A DNA stretch of 64,000 nt from Porphyra umbilicalis (lineage: Eukaryota; Rhodophyta; Bangiophyceae; Bangiales; Bangiaceae), in NCBI GenBank assembly GCA_002049455.2, contig KV918906.1:1-64000 (forward strand), written 5' to 3'. A program made the position numbers and the translations under genes. The notes below the pieces were generated by a model. That model saw nothing but the letters and a program-made list of their open reading frames with translations, was not told the DNA's origin and did not search any database. Shown in pieces: positions 1-11,055 of the stretch. How positions within the stretch are numbered: the stretch's first letter is position 1; each line of letters opens with the position of its first letter.

Positions 1-2
1 CC

Positions 3-962
3 GAGATTGTGCAACACGACGGGTACAAGAGCCGAAAGCCGCTGGCGGGGTACCTGGATGAAGGGGCGAAGGTGCATCGACGCGAGAAGCCGGGCTTTGA
101 CGGGCCCCTATGGGAGGTGTTTGCCAGCTTCACCGCGGGGCACATGGGCAAGCTGTGTCCGGGGGAGTGGAAGGTCCTTCTGATGGACGGGTGCAAGGTT
201 CACGCGTCGCCTGTCGGTTTGCGCGTGCTGAAGGCCTCCAAGGTGGTGGTTTTGATGTTCCCCTCCCACCTGTCACACATCCTACAAGCCCTTGACAAAG
301 ATCCTTTTCTCAAGACCAAGAGCGACGCGCGGTCCGGCATGCGCGCCCTACTCCCCACTATCCCCCGCCACGCCAAGTTTAACCTAGTACACCTCATGGG
401 CGTCATCCGTCGGGCTGCTTTCACCGGCCTGTCATCCGTCAACGTTATCAATGGATTCCCAAAGACGGGGACGTGGCCGATTGACCCGTCGGTTGTCAAC
501 GCTGACCGACTCGTGAAGGGTAAGGGGGCTGCCAACGCCTCGCGGAACGTTGACCTGGAGCAGCTGGCGCTGCGCCTCGGGCCTGAGGCGCGGTGCGATA
601 TGCGGGAGCCAGTCGTCTCGTTTGGGTCGATATCGACACGCGGGCGCGCCATAGAGGCGACAAATGACGCCATGCTCGAGGCCATAGACGAGCTGGCTGC
701 TGTCGCAGCGGGGAAACAAGCAGCCAAGGACAAGTACCAGGCGGCCAAAAGCGCCAGGGCGGCCGAATCCATTGCCCAAGCGGCACGTGAAGAGGTGGCG
801 GCCGAGCAGCGCCGCTGCAACCCTGCGGTCGTGGCACGCAAGGAAAGCCTGCGCCGCCGCGCCGCGCGGGCTCGTGCCGCCGCGGGGCCTGTCGCGTCAT
901 ACGTCTGCGCTCCCGGTGCGGTCGTGGAGGTGGAGCCCCGTCGCAAGCGTCAGCGACAGTAG
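3..962 (+). CDS. pogo-like DDE_1 transposase, 5'-partial
   Basis: The frame is open to the left window edge, so the N-terminus is missing and no start is assigned. The visible part is the C-terminal half of a DDE superfamily endonuclease of the pogo/Tigger/CENP-B type, a nuclear cut-and-paste transposase. Landmarks are LLMDGCKVH near residue 60, the second catalytic Asp in place of the usual LLLDNASSH, and LQALDKDPFLKTK near residue 95, the third Asp in place of LQPLDVGVF. GFPKTGTWPIDPSVV near residue 150 matches the family signature AFRKTGIWPFNP. The last 130 residues are an Ala/Arg-rich tail that looks coiled-coil, ending in a basic segment. No internal stop is present, so this copy is better preserved than the two other pogo relatives in the window. 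The first Asp would lie upstream of the window. Confidence 0.85.
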   Translation, partial: EIVQHDGYKSRKPLAGYLDEGAKVHRREKPGFDGPLWEVFASFTAGHMGKLCPGEWKVLLMDGCKVHASPVGLRVLKASKVVVLMFPSHLSHILQALDKDPFLKTKSDARSGMRALLPTIPRHAKFNLVHLMGVIRRAAFTGLSSVNVINGFPKTGTWPIDPSVVNADRLVKGKGAANASRNVDLEQLALRLGPEARCDMREPVVSFGSISTRGRAIEATNDAMLEAIDELAAVAAGKQAAKDKYQAAKSARAAESIAQAAREEVAAEQRRCNPAVVARKESLRRRAARARAAAGPVASYVCAPGAVVEVEPRRKRQRQ

Positions 963-1555
963 GTCGTTGCCTCGGGGGCGGGTTGACGGGAGATGGACGG
1001 TTGGGGGGCGGGGAGGTCGAGGTGGTCAGCCTGGTGAAGCGTGACCGTGGGCGTCGGGGGGGGGTGGGTGGGTGGTTGTCGCAGATAGAGAAAAGCACCT
1101 CGGGATGAGAAATTATTCACGGGGAGACAGGTCACAGCCAAATGGGCAGGGCTTTCCTTGCATGCAACAGGATATTCCGAATGGTCGACATTGGAAACAT
1201 GAGAAATAAATGCTATATTCTTCACGTCCACGCTGACGGCAGACTTCGTACAGCCTGCGAGCCCAACTTTGTAGAAAAACATAGCTCTCCATGCGCTTTT
1301 TTTTAGTATGCAGGGCGACTCCCGGCGATTCCTTGATGCTGGGATGGTCGTCGGAATGGTCAACATTTAGAACAGACTAGCTATCCCGTCCAAAAAACTC
1401 GTTGTGGCGTGCTGGCGACGAGATTAGGGCGTGACTAAGAGCTCTATGCAGCCCGCTCAAGTTCTTACAAGTGCGACTTGATACACTAAACGGGTGCGGT
1501 GCTCAGTACCGGATCTATGCCGAGTAGGGCAAGAAATACGTAGTGCTGGTACGGT
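963..1555. other. unassigned flank of the pogo gene
   Basis: No gene is visible. A short direct repeat, consensus GGAATGGTC then ACATT, occurs at about 1171-1195 and 1349-1372. I could not identify the 3' terminal repeat of the upstream transposon. Confidence 0.5.
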
Positions 1556-1915
1556 GGGGCGACGATGGAGGACATCGGGGAGGTCAGCCAGCGGAAGGGC
1601 CGGTGGAGCACGTGGCGGGGCGGGGCAGTGCCAGCGGGGGGGGGGGGGGGGGGGGCGTTGGTGGAGGTGGCGGTGGTGCGGCCGCCACGCAGGCGGCTCG
1701 GTCTCCGCAGCGGCGGTGGTCATCGCAGCGGGATGGGCGGTGGGGCAGGTGGCAGGGCGGGGCAGAGCCAGTGGGGGGGGGGCAGGGCGAGGGTGGCGGG
1801 GGCGCGGCCACCACGCTGGGCGGGGCGATGGCGGAGGTGGCGGGGGTGCAGCCGCCACACGGGCGGCTCGGTCGCCGCAGCGGCGGTGGCTGTCGCAGCG
1901 GGAGGTAGCCGACGC
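1556..1915. repeat. GC-rich two-unit repeat with G20 run
   Basis: Two units about 168 bp apart, at about 1666-1745 and 1834-1905, share a core rich in GGCGG, GCCGCCAC and GGCTCGGTC. A run of 20 G lies at 1636-1655. Reading frames on both strands here are low-complexity Gly/Arg or Pro/Ala shadows. I see no gene. Confidence 0.6.
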
Positions 1916-3719
1916 TGCCGTAGCCGCCACTGGCGCAAGCATAGGCCGGCGGCGGGGAAGCACGGTACCAAAGGTGGAGAATGGCAACAGCAGTGGGTAA
2001 CCGGCACAGAGTCGGCAGAGCAACGCGGATATTGTGCCGCAAGCTCCGCAACCGCCGGGATTGGGGGCGTCGGAACCCGCTTTCTCTGCACGGGATGCAC
2101 AGTTCTTTGGAGAATGTCACAGAACTTGGTGGGAAGTGAGTTCACAATACCGAGACCATTCCCTTTCGTCGTTCGCGAAGGGACAGTTGCCGCTCCGGTG
2201 GCTGGTAATAAATACCGTCAAGTCGCAGAGAAGGGGGAGCTAAGTGTGAAAACCCGGTACTCGTGCGGCACCTCGACACCCGTGCTCGACTTAATACACG
2301 CGCCTCGACAAGGGTGTCCTAATGCAAGCGTGCAGAAATCGCAGAAACACCTCGTTGAGAGAACGGGAGAGCTCGCACGCGCTTGTTGAGCATCTGCATA
2401 CGTTTGCATACGGGCATTGCCGCTATGGCCCTGTACACCATAGGAGGCGCTTCCAGAGACGCTTCTGATGCATCCAAAAAGTCGGTGGGAAATGCTCGAC
2501 TGCAAAAGTATGCAAGTGAAAACATGGTTTGCACGAGAAAAACGCTCCACAGAGGCGTTTACGAGGGGTCGTGCAAGTTCTGAACGAGCAATTTGAGCCT
2601 GAACCGGGCTCATGACGGATCCAGCAACGAGGTGCACTGCGCAGGGACAGAAACAGACACAGTGCCGTCCACAGCGCACCTTCAAACGAGAGCCCGAGAT
2701 ACCGAGGAGGGAAGACTCAGAAAGATGAGGAAAGAACCGGCGGGATTAAACAGGAAGAGTACGTGGTAGGGGGCAAGAAGCGGGGACGGACAAAGGGGAG
2801 TGGGGGGGGGGGAGATACTTCTAACGAAGAAGGGGAAGAGTCACATCCACGGAGGCAAGCACATGTAGTCACGTGACAGAGGTAGGGCACCTGTTAGAAG
2901 CTGCGGCTCAGAGAACCACCATCCTAGGGAGGCACACATGCGGCCTACCTATGGCCTCCAAAATCCCTCTCTATGTACTCTCCCTCGCTCAATGTGGGTG
3001 CTGCCCCACGGGGCCCCCTGCACAGCGCCCATCGCTGCGCCCAGGCGGTGCTTCCCCGTACACCGCCGCCTCTCTAAGCCAGGAGCGCCACGGGCACCAC
3101 CGAGTGGCCGCGTACGGACGGCGCGCCACGCACACAGCCGGCCGGTTGCGCCCGTTCCCAAGAACGCGCCCCGGTTTCAACCAAGGCGCCAATCCCGGGT
3201 CCAGATGAAGCGCAAATCCCGGGTCAAGAGGAGGCCTCACTAAGGGTATTAGTGTTGACCGTGAGTGATCCAGCCTCTGAGTATTGGCTGACGATATGAC
3301 AGACTTTCAGACGTCCGAGTATGAGTACAGTATCTCCCAAACCTGGCGGAGGGTATCCAGGGTACATACCCTTGAAATTCTGGGCTGTTGGTATCCATGT
3401 TTATTCTCCGCGCGGGTACCCGTTTACCTTTTTTCTGGAATTAAAATACGGAACGTGGTGCTAGCTTGTGTCCTCGGGACGTACTTTGGTGTCAGGCGGC
3501 TGACGTGGTCACGGCGCCGCCCCCGCAGGATGCTGCCAAGGGTATCGACTGCTCCAGAATCGAGAATACTGGTAGTACTTTTAGATACCCTTGGTGATCC
3601 GATGTCGCGAGTATCAGGGGACGTCCCATTCGCCGAGTATGAGCATGGGCGACGCGCCGCAATGTTTCCCGGGTACGAGCATACACCCAAAACTTCTACT
3701 GGGATGATATGGTGCGTGT
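1916..3719. other. unassigned intergenic DNA
   Basis: No protein family is recognised on either strand. The stretch at about 2670-2890 resembles 43820-44060 (shared CAAACGAGAG then CGAGATA, and GACGGA near GGGGAG), so it is probably a decayed dispersed repeat. A GCCAATCCCGGGTCCAGATG motif at about 3186 recurs at about 4384. The 3290-3700 part has several GGGTATC/GAGTATGAG words but no resolvable element. Confidence 0.4.
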
Positions 3720-4338
3720 CCCAAAAATGAGACATGCGCGTTTCCTGAAGGAGTGACAGATCACTGCACGGAGGCAGGTGGGGTGGGGCACGAGAAAATT
3801 CTCGACTGGCCTCCATGGAAAGAGCCTCTCTCGACGCGTTCTTGGCTGACAACTCCTCAGTACCCGCCGGTGGGCCCTGTTCCGTGGACCTCTCAGATAG
3901 CCCCAATCTTGGAGCCACTCTTTTTCAGGGTTTTGGGGTTACAGGTTTGCAACGCCAAAGCTGATGTGCTAACTGGAGCTTCAATGAGGGGTGTCCCAAA
4001 TCGTGTTTTCTTCGCAGGGGGCTACATGGGAGTCTGTTTTACGTTTTTTTTGATAAGGTGGTGCCCTTCTCTTCGCGCACAAGTTGTCAGCTCATGCCTG
4101 TTGTAGTATCCTTGAATTTGATCGGGACGCGTGATCGTCACTTGTAGAAGCTGCAATGAAAGACACTTTCCCCCATGACACGTCAGGAGATGCCTCCTCT
4201 GCTAACACTGTCAGGGGCCGTTCTGGAGGCACAGTGGGACCCAGAGGGATAAATCACAATATCGGACCGTTGCAGAAGGCTAGTGGGCCGAGAATAAAAA
4301 GAAAAAACCGCGATGTCTCATTTTTGAGAGACGCACCG
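3720..4338. mobile_element. MITE, TGGTGCGTGTCCC family, copy 1
   Basis: This is a 619-bp non-autonomous element. The left end TGGTGCGTGTCCCAAAAATG is matched in inverted orientation by the right end near 4310-4338, with substitutions. TA precedes the left end at 3718-3719; the right duplication has decayed to TG. A second copy at 40173-41199 aligns along the whole length, fixing both boundaries. There is no coding capacity. TA duplication and short inverted ends suit a Tc1/mariner/pogo-mobilised MITE. Confidence 0.8.
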
Positions 4339-5506
4339 TGCGCTTGCCGAAAAACTCTTGGTAAGACCTGTTCCGGATGAGGCCCCAATCCCGGGTCCAG
4401 ATGATGCCCCAATCCCGAGTCCACAGATTGCCCTAATTCGGTATTCAAAGGGTAAAGCTCAGTCCCTAATACGATCGACCCCTTGCTAACTGGCCGATCG
4501 TGAGAACCTCTCGACAATCGTGGCGATCAGATTGCCGAGCGACCGGCCTCAGTGACGAATAATGGGCGGCTCGATCGCCATCAACACCACGGACAGCACG
4601 ACTGCTGGTAGGATCGGCAATAAAGCTGAAGCACGAAATGTGCGGGTGGTACTTTACGAGGAAGCGCTCCCCGGAAAAACGGCACACGGTATTACTGTCG
4701 GCAGGAATGACCACATCTTCTAAGGAATCACAACATCTGGTACCACATTGGCATCGCTTACCGCAGCCAGGGGACCGGTTTTCGGTGCTCACAGTCCCCT
4801 GGGTCCCCTGACGGAAGATAAGGGGTAAAGTCGCCCTTACCTCAAGGGAGGGGACTGTCAAGCGCACTGCGCACGCCAGGCGCGCACAGCTCCTGGATAA
4901 GTGCATGCACCGAATGGTACTTGTAGCGCAGCCGGGGCCCACGCCTCGCGCTCCCAGGTGAATCTAATTTATTGAGCCTCACTGCCACTGACGCATCGCC
5001 AGGGGGGGGTCGAATATAAAACTGGCGGGGACGCGGCGCCCCCCGCTCCGCTCTCCCTGCGGCGACCGCCAAAACCCGGCCGCGGCGCCCCCCGCTCCGC
5101 TCCCCCCGTCGCGAACGCCACCACCTAGTCCTATCTTTCGTCCTCGCCCTACCCCTAAATTCAGCTCTATCTCCACCATGCCGAGGTTTGTACTTCTCGC
5201 CGCCGCCGAGAAGACGACCAGGTCGAGGTGACTGAAATTTGTTCCAGAACACCCAATCAGAGGGCTATCAGGGCCACCCGATCCCCCAATGAGAATGATG
5301 CAATCGTGACCACTTGCAAGCGTGTTACAGCCGACAGTCCCCTCAGCTGGCAAAAGGTCCCCTCAGCCCGAGTGGGTACTGCTTCTCAGCGAAATGACTA
5401 TGAGACCTACAGCCACGATGCTGGCACAGCCAGTTGCTTGAGGCACAAAGGCCTCCGCTAGCAAACTGGAGGCACCGGTTACGATGTCTGGGGTGCCCAA
5501 AGAGCG
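4339..5506. other. unassigned intergenic DNA
   Basis: No gene is recognised. Between about 5030 and 5120 a GC-rich word containing GCGCCCCCCGCTCCGCTC is duplicated. A GCCCCAATCCCGGGTCCAGATG word near 4382 echoes one at 3186. Confidence 0.4.
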
Positions 5507-6290
5507 CTGATGGCATCATGTCACACAAATTGGAAAGCAGCAACTCTGGCTGGCAGGCGCGACCTATGGTATGCAGCGTTTCATAGCGCGAACGACGTGC
5601 TGAATGCTCGTGGCGTGCTTATAGAATGAAGGTTCACAAATCAAACAGAAGCAACGGAGGCCGGCAGGCGAGACAGACGTATGGTATCCAGCTGTTCACA
5701 GGACTAATGACGTGCAAAATGCTCTCAGCGTGCTGATGGCATCAAGGCACACGAAATGGACAGGAACAACTCTGACCGGCAGGCGCCATCTATCGTATCC
5801 ACCGCTACACTGCGCAAACGACGTGTTGGATGCTCGTGGCGTGCTGATAGCGTCAAGGCTCACAAATCGGATGGTAGCGACTGTGGGCGGCAGGCGCGAC
5901 CTTTGGTATCTCGCCTCTCACAGTGTAAATGACAAGCAGGATGCTCGCGGCGTGCTGATGGCATCAAGGCACACAAACTGGACAAAAGAAACTCAGGCCG
6001 GCACGCGCGACTTACTGTATGCTTCTTTTTTTTTCTTTGCTCGAACAAAGTGCTGGAAGCTCGCGGCGCGCTGAGAGCGTCAAGACTCACCAGTCTGACA
6101 GTGGCAACTGTGGCCGGCAGGGGCGACCTATAGTAGACAACTTCTCATCAAAGAAGTGACGGGCGGGATGCTCCGAGCGCCCTGATGACAACATCGCACA
6201 CAAACTGGAAACTAGCAACTCTGGCCGGCAGGGGCGACGTATGGTGTCCAACGTTTGACAGCACAGACGGCGTGGAATCAGCGCGCAACG
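5507..6290. repeat. tandem array, seven units of about 111 bp
   Basis: Units begin near 5507, 5613, 5729, 5840, 5951, 6066 and 6179. Each contains GCGTGCTGATGGCATCAAGG, then a CACAAA word, then GGCCGGCAGGCGCGACCTATGG. The units have diverged, so this is not a recent satellite. The period is close to 37 codons, and related peptides recur in both strands: RGVLMASRHTNW on plus, CRPELLLSSLCALMPSA on minus. Frames are broken by stops and the array may be a decayed repeat protein or simply a minisatellite. I do not recognise a family. Confidence 0.75.
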
Positions 6291-6903
6291 CATTCGTCAA
6301 AATGAATAGGGCAAACCCCGTATCGGTTAATATGGCCAGCAGGCTCAGTCATGAACGCACCCATTTTTGGATGCGCATCACGGTGAGGAACGTTTTTCTT
6401 CGATGTAGCGTGTATGCAAGAGACAATAAGTGACCGAATATTCAAGCCGGCTAGACCGTCACGCGAAGCCCTCGCTGAGGCCTCGTCTAGACGGCGCGTG
6501 CATGGCTTGCAAAGACGAGTTCTAGCCAATCTGAACGCATAGCTGCAATCACACGCGAATTACGCGGGCCATGTTCGTCCTTCATTGACCGATAGAGCGC
6601 TTTGGCACACGAAGGAGTTACGAGCCAAAAAGTGCCATTTCGTCCCTTCTGGGCCGAACACGTTCACGTGTGCGAGATGTTTTTTATATCTCGCGCACGT
6701 GAACGCGTTCGAAAGCCAACTTGAGCGTCCAGTTGCGATTGTGTCGACACTTCTGATTTGTCGAAGTGCTGCCTTCCCTACGGTAATTTTCTGCCAATGC
6801 GAGCGTGATCTGATCTGCTCGTTGTGTCATCCGAATTTTGAGCACGTCCCGTTCATGCATGCCGAGTTGCCTTGAAGACAGCAGTGCTTGTTTCACGCCC
6901 GTT
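6291..6903. other. unassigned DNA with a 57-bp imperfect hairpin
   Basis: The only structure seen is an inverted repeat at 6655-6711. Two 24-bp arms, CGAACACGTTCACGTG and its partner, have two mismatches and are separated by 9 bp of T-rich loop. No protein is recognised. Confidence 0.5.
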
Positions 6904-7812
6904 TCACGGAATTGTGTGCAGTTCACGCCCAATCACGTGCGCGAGGCCCAAAACTGGTGGTAACTCGTTTCTTTCCCCGGACTCAGAGGAGGTAGCCGGT
7001 CTGCACTCTGGTCCGGCCAGCGGCTCCCCCTTCTCAAGCGGCGTCGACTCATCGCCGCTGGAGCTGAAGTCTTTGTGGAAGATTGCGACTGCCATCCGCC
7101 GCCCCATCCGCTTAGCGTCACGGGAGTCTGAGGCCGCCCCGAGAGGGGACCAGCGACTGTCCCTCGCCAAGCGGTCACGTAGGCGAGCGTACAGAGTTGG
7201 GCACACCTCGGCCCAATCACCCACCTTGCCACACTGCCAGCAGGGGTACTCTCCCGTCCTGGGTTTGGGACGGGGAGGATCATCTCTCTGTCGGAACCGG
7301 CGGCGTCAGTTGTCGCCGCCCCCGGGAGTCGGGCCATCCGGTGCCCCGGGTCAGGCCGCATCGTGCCATGCCCCGCTGCCTTACGTAGGGGCGTCCACGG
7401 CACCGACGACCCGAACAGGGACGTCTCGCGGCGGGTATCCCCGAGGTCCCCCCGATAATCGCAAGAAGGCGGCCAGGCGAGCTTGAAGCCGAAGCCGGGT
7501 CTCTCCCGCAAGCCTTTCTCGCTCCTTCCTTCGATCCTTACGCTGCTCAATTCGTAGCCAGCGGTGTTCGTCGCCCTTAGTCTGAGCGACGCGAGCTAAC
7601 TCCGTCATAGTCATGCCGCGGGAAACGTCGGCGGTTCCGCCCGGCAGCGTTTTCAGGTTACTTCTTGGCGATTTCGTGGCGACACCCACACAGCGTGTGT
7701 GGCCACGAAGTTGCCAACGGGTGCAACTGGGAAGACGAGACGAACGCGCACCGGACCGTACCAAAACGCAGCCACATTGCTCATTTAGTTGCTCGCCACA
7801 GTTAAATATCAA
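6904..7812 (-). pseudogene. Gag-like retroelement remnant with zinc knuckle
   Basis: On the minus strand the codons at 7242-7201 read CWQCGKVGDWAEVC, the C-x2-C-x4-x-x4-C spacing of a retroelement CCHC zinc knuckle, but with Asp where His is normal. It is followed by CPTLYARLRDRLARDSR, as after Gag knuckles of LTR elements. Upstream on the same strand a second frame (about 7627-7381) reads as a charged Glu/Arg-rich segment (TELARVAQTKGDEHRW). The two parts are in different frames, and a TGA lies just upstream of the knuckle segment, so the gene is broken. No protease or reverse transcriptase is visible. A Gag remnant is the best guess; another zinc-knuckle protein is possible. Confidence 0.4.
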
Positions 7813-8669
7813 CTTGAAATTTATTGTTCATCTTGTGGGCGGTACTTAAGTGGTCGATGTATTCCAGAGAGCGCGACGCTCATGGCGAGATCGGCGGTGT
7901 GAAGGGACACAGCCGATCACGCGACAGCGCATAACACCCCGATAAGATCCGCCGGTGAGAACCGCCTCCCTCCACGCCGCACGCTCGCCCCGCGTTTGAG
8001 CGCCACACGCAGAGTCGACCTGCGCGCGCAGCGCTGCCCCATCCCCCACTCCTGGTGCCGTGCCCCCGCCGGCCCCGCGCCACCCCTGAGCCATCTTCAC
8101 CGGCCCACCCCACCCCCCCTCCTCCATAACCCCTCCCCCCATTGCCCCCCCCCTATCCCCCTCCACGAGACTGCCCGCCGCCGCCGCACCACATGGCGCG
8201 CCTCGCACAGCCGCAGACAGTGATGTGCTGGGAAGACGGCATGGGGAGAGGGGGGGGAGGGGAGGGTAGGCGGGGGCGGGAAGCGGCGCAGGATCAGCGG
8301 ACGCGAAAGCTGAGGCGGGGGGGGGGGGTGGAGGCGGGAATAGCCGGCTACGGTGCAGGATGGGGACGGGGACGTAAGGCAGAGAATGGGGGAAGAAAGC
8401 GTTTGCGAGGAGCTGAAGGACGTCCGGCGAGGCACAGTGCCCGCACTTGAACGTCACGCGCAGCCCTTTTTGGCCCTGTGAGAGTCCTGGGGCAGCGTTG
8501 CACGGCCGAGCGGTGCTAGCCACTCAGCTCAGCTGTCGATATGAGTCGCAGGATTGCCTCCGATCCGCACCAAGCCTGGCGTCCAGATCAATCTCAGACG
8601 CCGAGGCCGGTCTGCTGCCGTTGTCACCAACCCGTGCTGACAGTAATCTCGCCTGGGTGCACCGGGGGC
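7813..8669. other. C/G-rich intergenic DNA
   Basis: Pyrimidine-rich (8095-8165) and purine-rich (8240-8335) tracts give proline-rich and glycine-rich shadow frames on opposite strands. No gene or element boundary is seen before the transposon end at 8670. Confidence 0.4.
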
Positions 8670-10063
8670 CACGCCTAGTTAAGGTGGCTCTTCTGGGTCT
8701 GAGCATTACACTGCAACGTGGTAAAATATCAGTGGCCGAGATCCATTTGGGACGCGTCCCAATTTTATAGGCCTTAACGGCCCCTGTGAGAGGGGTGGCT
8801 GACCGCAGAGGATGAGCCGTGGACTGAGCCGTGATCCGTCGGATCACGTCTTGCCCGCCTCTTCTGTCCGCACAGTTCTGGTCGCCTGCAGGCAGTCTAG
8901 CGGCGCGCGCGCCGTAGCGGTCACCTAGTGGTTGTCTTCTTGCTGTGGAGGGGAGAAATATGGCGGACGACGTTGGGGACCGAACGTAAGTGCGGCCGCT
9001 TTGTGAGGAAATCAGAGGAACCGAAGCAGGCAACAGGGAGTGGACGAGGGGGGGGGGGGGAGCAGCCGGGAGTTGCAGAGCAACACAACCCCTATCGACC
9101 CACCAAATGCGCCACGGCTGGGGGGGGGGTCCTTATGCTCACCCCCCGATGCTTGGGGACCTGCCCCTATGTTTTTCCGGGCAAAAGACATGCGCTGAGC
9201 TCGAATATGCTCGCAGAAAGTATTTCCCATCAGTTCCCCCTCTTTTCCGACCCCATCTCGCTCGACACAGGCGCGTCTGGGGCGCCCCAGCTATCTTTTT
9301 TGTGCTCACTCTTTCTCAGAAGTGGTGCACAGAAACTGCATGCAGACATGCAGCCGAGGACGGTGAGCTATCGAAACCCATGAATGGACCAGCAGAGCCG
9401 GAGTTACGGCCGGCCGACCGCCCCTACGGCCCATCAAATGCACCACGGGGGGGGGGGGGGTCTTTAAGCACCCCCCCGATGTTTGGGGACCTCCCCCTAT
9501 GTTTTTACTGGCAGAGGACATGCGCTGAGCTCGAATATGCTCTCAGAAAGTGTTTCTCATCAGTTTCCCCTCTTTCCCGACCCCATCTCGCTCGACACAG
9601 GCGCGCCTGGGGCGCCCCAGCTATCTTTTCTGCTGGTACCTTTTTCAGACGTTTTTCACACGTCTGGCAAGGTGGAGCATAGCCCGGCACAATGAGCTAA
9701 ACAGAAGCGTAAACGGTTGAGCAAGGGCGGAGATATGCCGCGTTGGCCGCACGGCCGAGAAGTACACAGTGAAGCGACCTCGATTGCGGTGTTGCTGTAC
9801 CCGTCGCGCCCGGTTCAGGATTCGCCCAACGACTGAAAGTGATTCGTTCGCCACCGTCCCATGTTGGCCCTTGAGCGCAGATGCCTGTCGCCACGTTGCG
9901 ATCTGGAGAGACAGAGAGGCGCATTTCCGATAGATGGCGGAACAGAGCTGACATCAGGGTCTTCTGCCAATGAGGGGTCGCATTTGGATGGGCGAGCCAA
10001 CCATGTGCAGCGATTCCTCTAAAAACCCAGAAGAGCCGGAACACTGGGCCTTAACTAGGCGTG
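8670..10063 (+). mobile_element. CACGCCTAGTTAAG family, element 1 (non-autonomous)
   Basis: A 1394-bp element with inverted ends CACGCCTAGTTAAGG (left) and CCTTAACTAGGCGTG (right), flanked by the duplication GGGC at 8666-8669 and 10064-10067. A subterminal word, GGCTCTTCTGGGT, is present near both ends, but further in on the right. The inside is similar to element 2 (36023-37816), for example GGTTGTCTTC then GTGTGGAGGGG near the left side. It holds a tandem duplication of roughly 230 bp (about 9090-9310 and 9415-9645) that is single in element 2. No intact transposase frame is present. It is probably mobilised in trans by a relative of element 3. Confidence 0.88.
9090..9645. repeat. tandem duplication inside element 1
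   Basis: Two copies share GGGGACCT-CCCCTATG, GACATGCGCTGAGCTCGAAT and CCCATCTCGCTCGACACAGG. A single more diverged copy lies in element 2 near 37195-37400. G-runs of 9-13 bases precede each unit. Confidence 0.8.
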
Positions 10064-11055
10064 GGGCGAGGCCCCTCCTGAATTCGTGAAATCGCATCAT
10101 TACAGTGATACACAAGCCCGGGACTTGGCCGTGTGAGCGTGATTCTCGTGGTCTTCGCCGTTGGACATGCCATCCAAACCGAATAAGTGTGTCGCCAGAT
10201 CCCCGACCGTCCAATCCAAGGCGCCGGTTGGAAAAGCACGACTAGAGCTGCCACCCGCAGGCTCCCGTATCGAGTCTGGCATCGCCCCCTTCTCTCATGC
10301 ACCGAGAGGGGATCTCCCGCCGGGCCCGAGGGCCGGGGAACCGATACCCTGGGTCCCGGCGCCGTGCTCGCTCGCCGGGGCCCTCTGGGCACTCCTTGAA
10401 TTCTAGAGAGCACGACAAGGGCTCCTTCCCGCAGGTTCCCGTGCCAGTGGTGGCACAGACCCACCGCCCCACGTGGCTACGTTCGGCAGTTGTCCTCCGC
10501 CGAAATGAGTGTCAGCAGCAGACGGGGTCGCCTTGGGGTGAATACTACCCGAGGGTGCGCCCGTCGGGGGGCGAGCTCGAGTCAGATCGAGGCCCGGGGG
10601 CAAGGGTTGGAACAAAGTTCGTTGCCCACGGGCACCCGCATCCGTTGTCCCTGCAACGGTGGGGCGAACCTCAACTGACGATCCGCCTTCGGGGCGGGAA
10701 ATCCCATCCCCCCCGACACCAGGAACCTCGACACCAGAGAGGTCGCCATTCCATCGTCCCGGCCGGAGTCAGCCAAACTTCGCATTGCGCGGCACTGCCC
10801 ACAGTGCTAGGCACTAAGGGAAGGAATACTAACTAGGTTCCCCCCGAGGCGGGTTGGCGCACCGCCACCGCCCCGAAGAAGGTTGGGTTGCCATCCTCCC
10901 CTGCCGCTCCACCAAATGTGACAACACGCCCAGCCAGCCCCACTCAGTTGAGAAGAATGCGAGCCAGACCGTGTCGCCGAGTAGTCCTGTCGGGGAATAC
11001 CCGCCCCGGAGGGAAATTCTGAAGAGCACGCACGCACGGCGTCGACCGGGGGAAG
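10064..11055. other. unassigned intergenic DNA
   Basis: Many overlapping frames occur on both strands without a recognisable family. Two loosely similar stretches, about 10223-10290 and 10400-10470 (AAAGCACGAC/GAGCACGAC then CCCGCAGG), suggest an old duplication. I cannot support a gene. Confidence 0.4.

Noticed and set aside
5507..6290. CRISPR array
   Set aside because: Units are about 111 bp, diverged throughout and without identical short repeats separated by unique spacers.
6933..7550. 205-codon minus frame overlapping the zinc-knuckle frame
   Set aside because: It is a shifted shadow of the Gag-like frame; the knuckle motif lies in a different frame.
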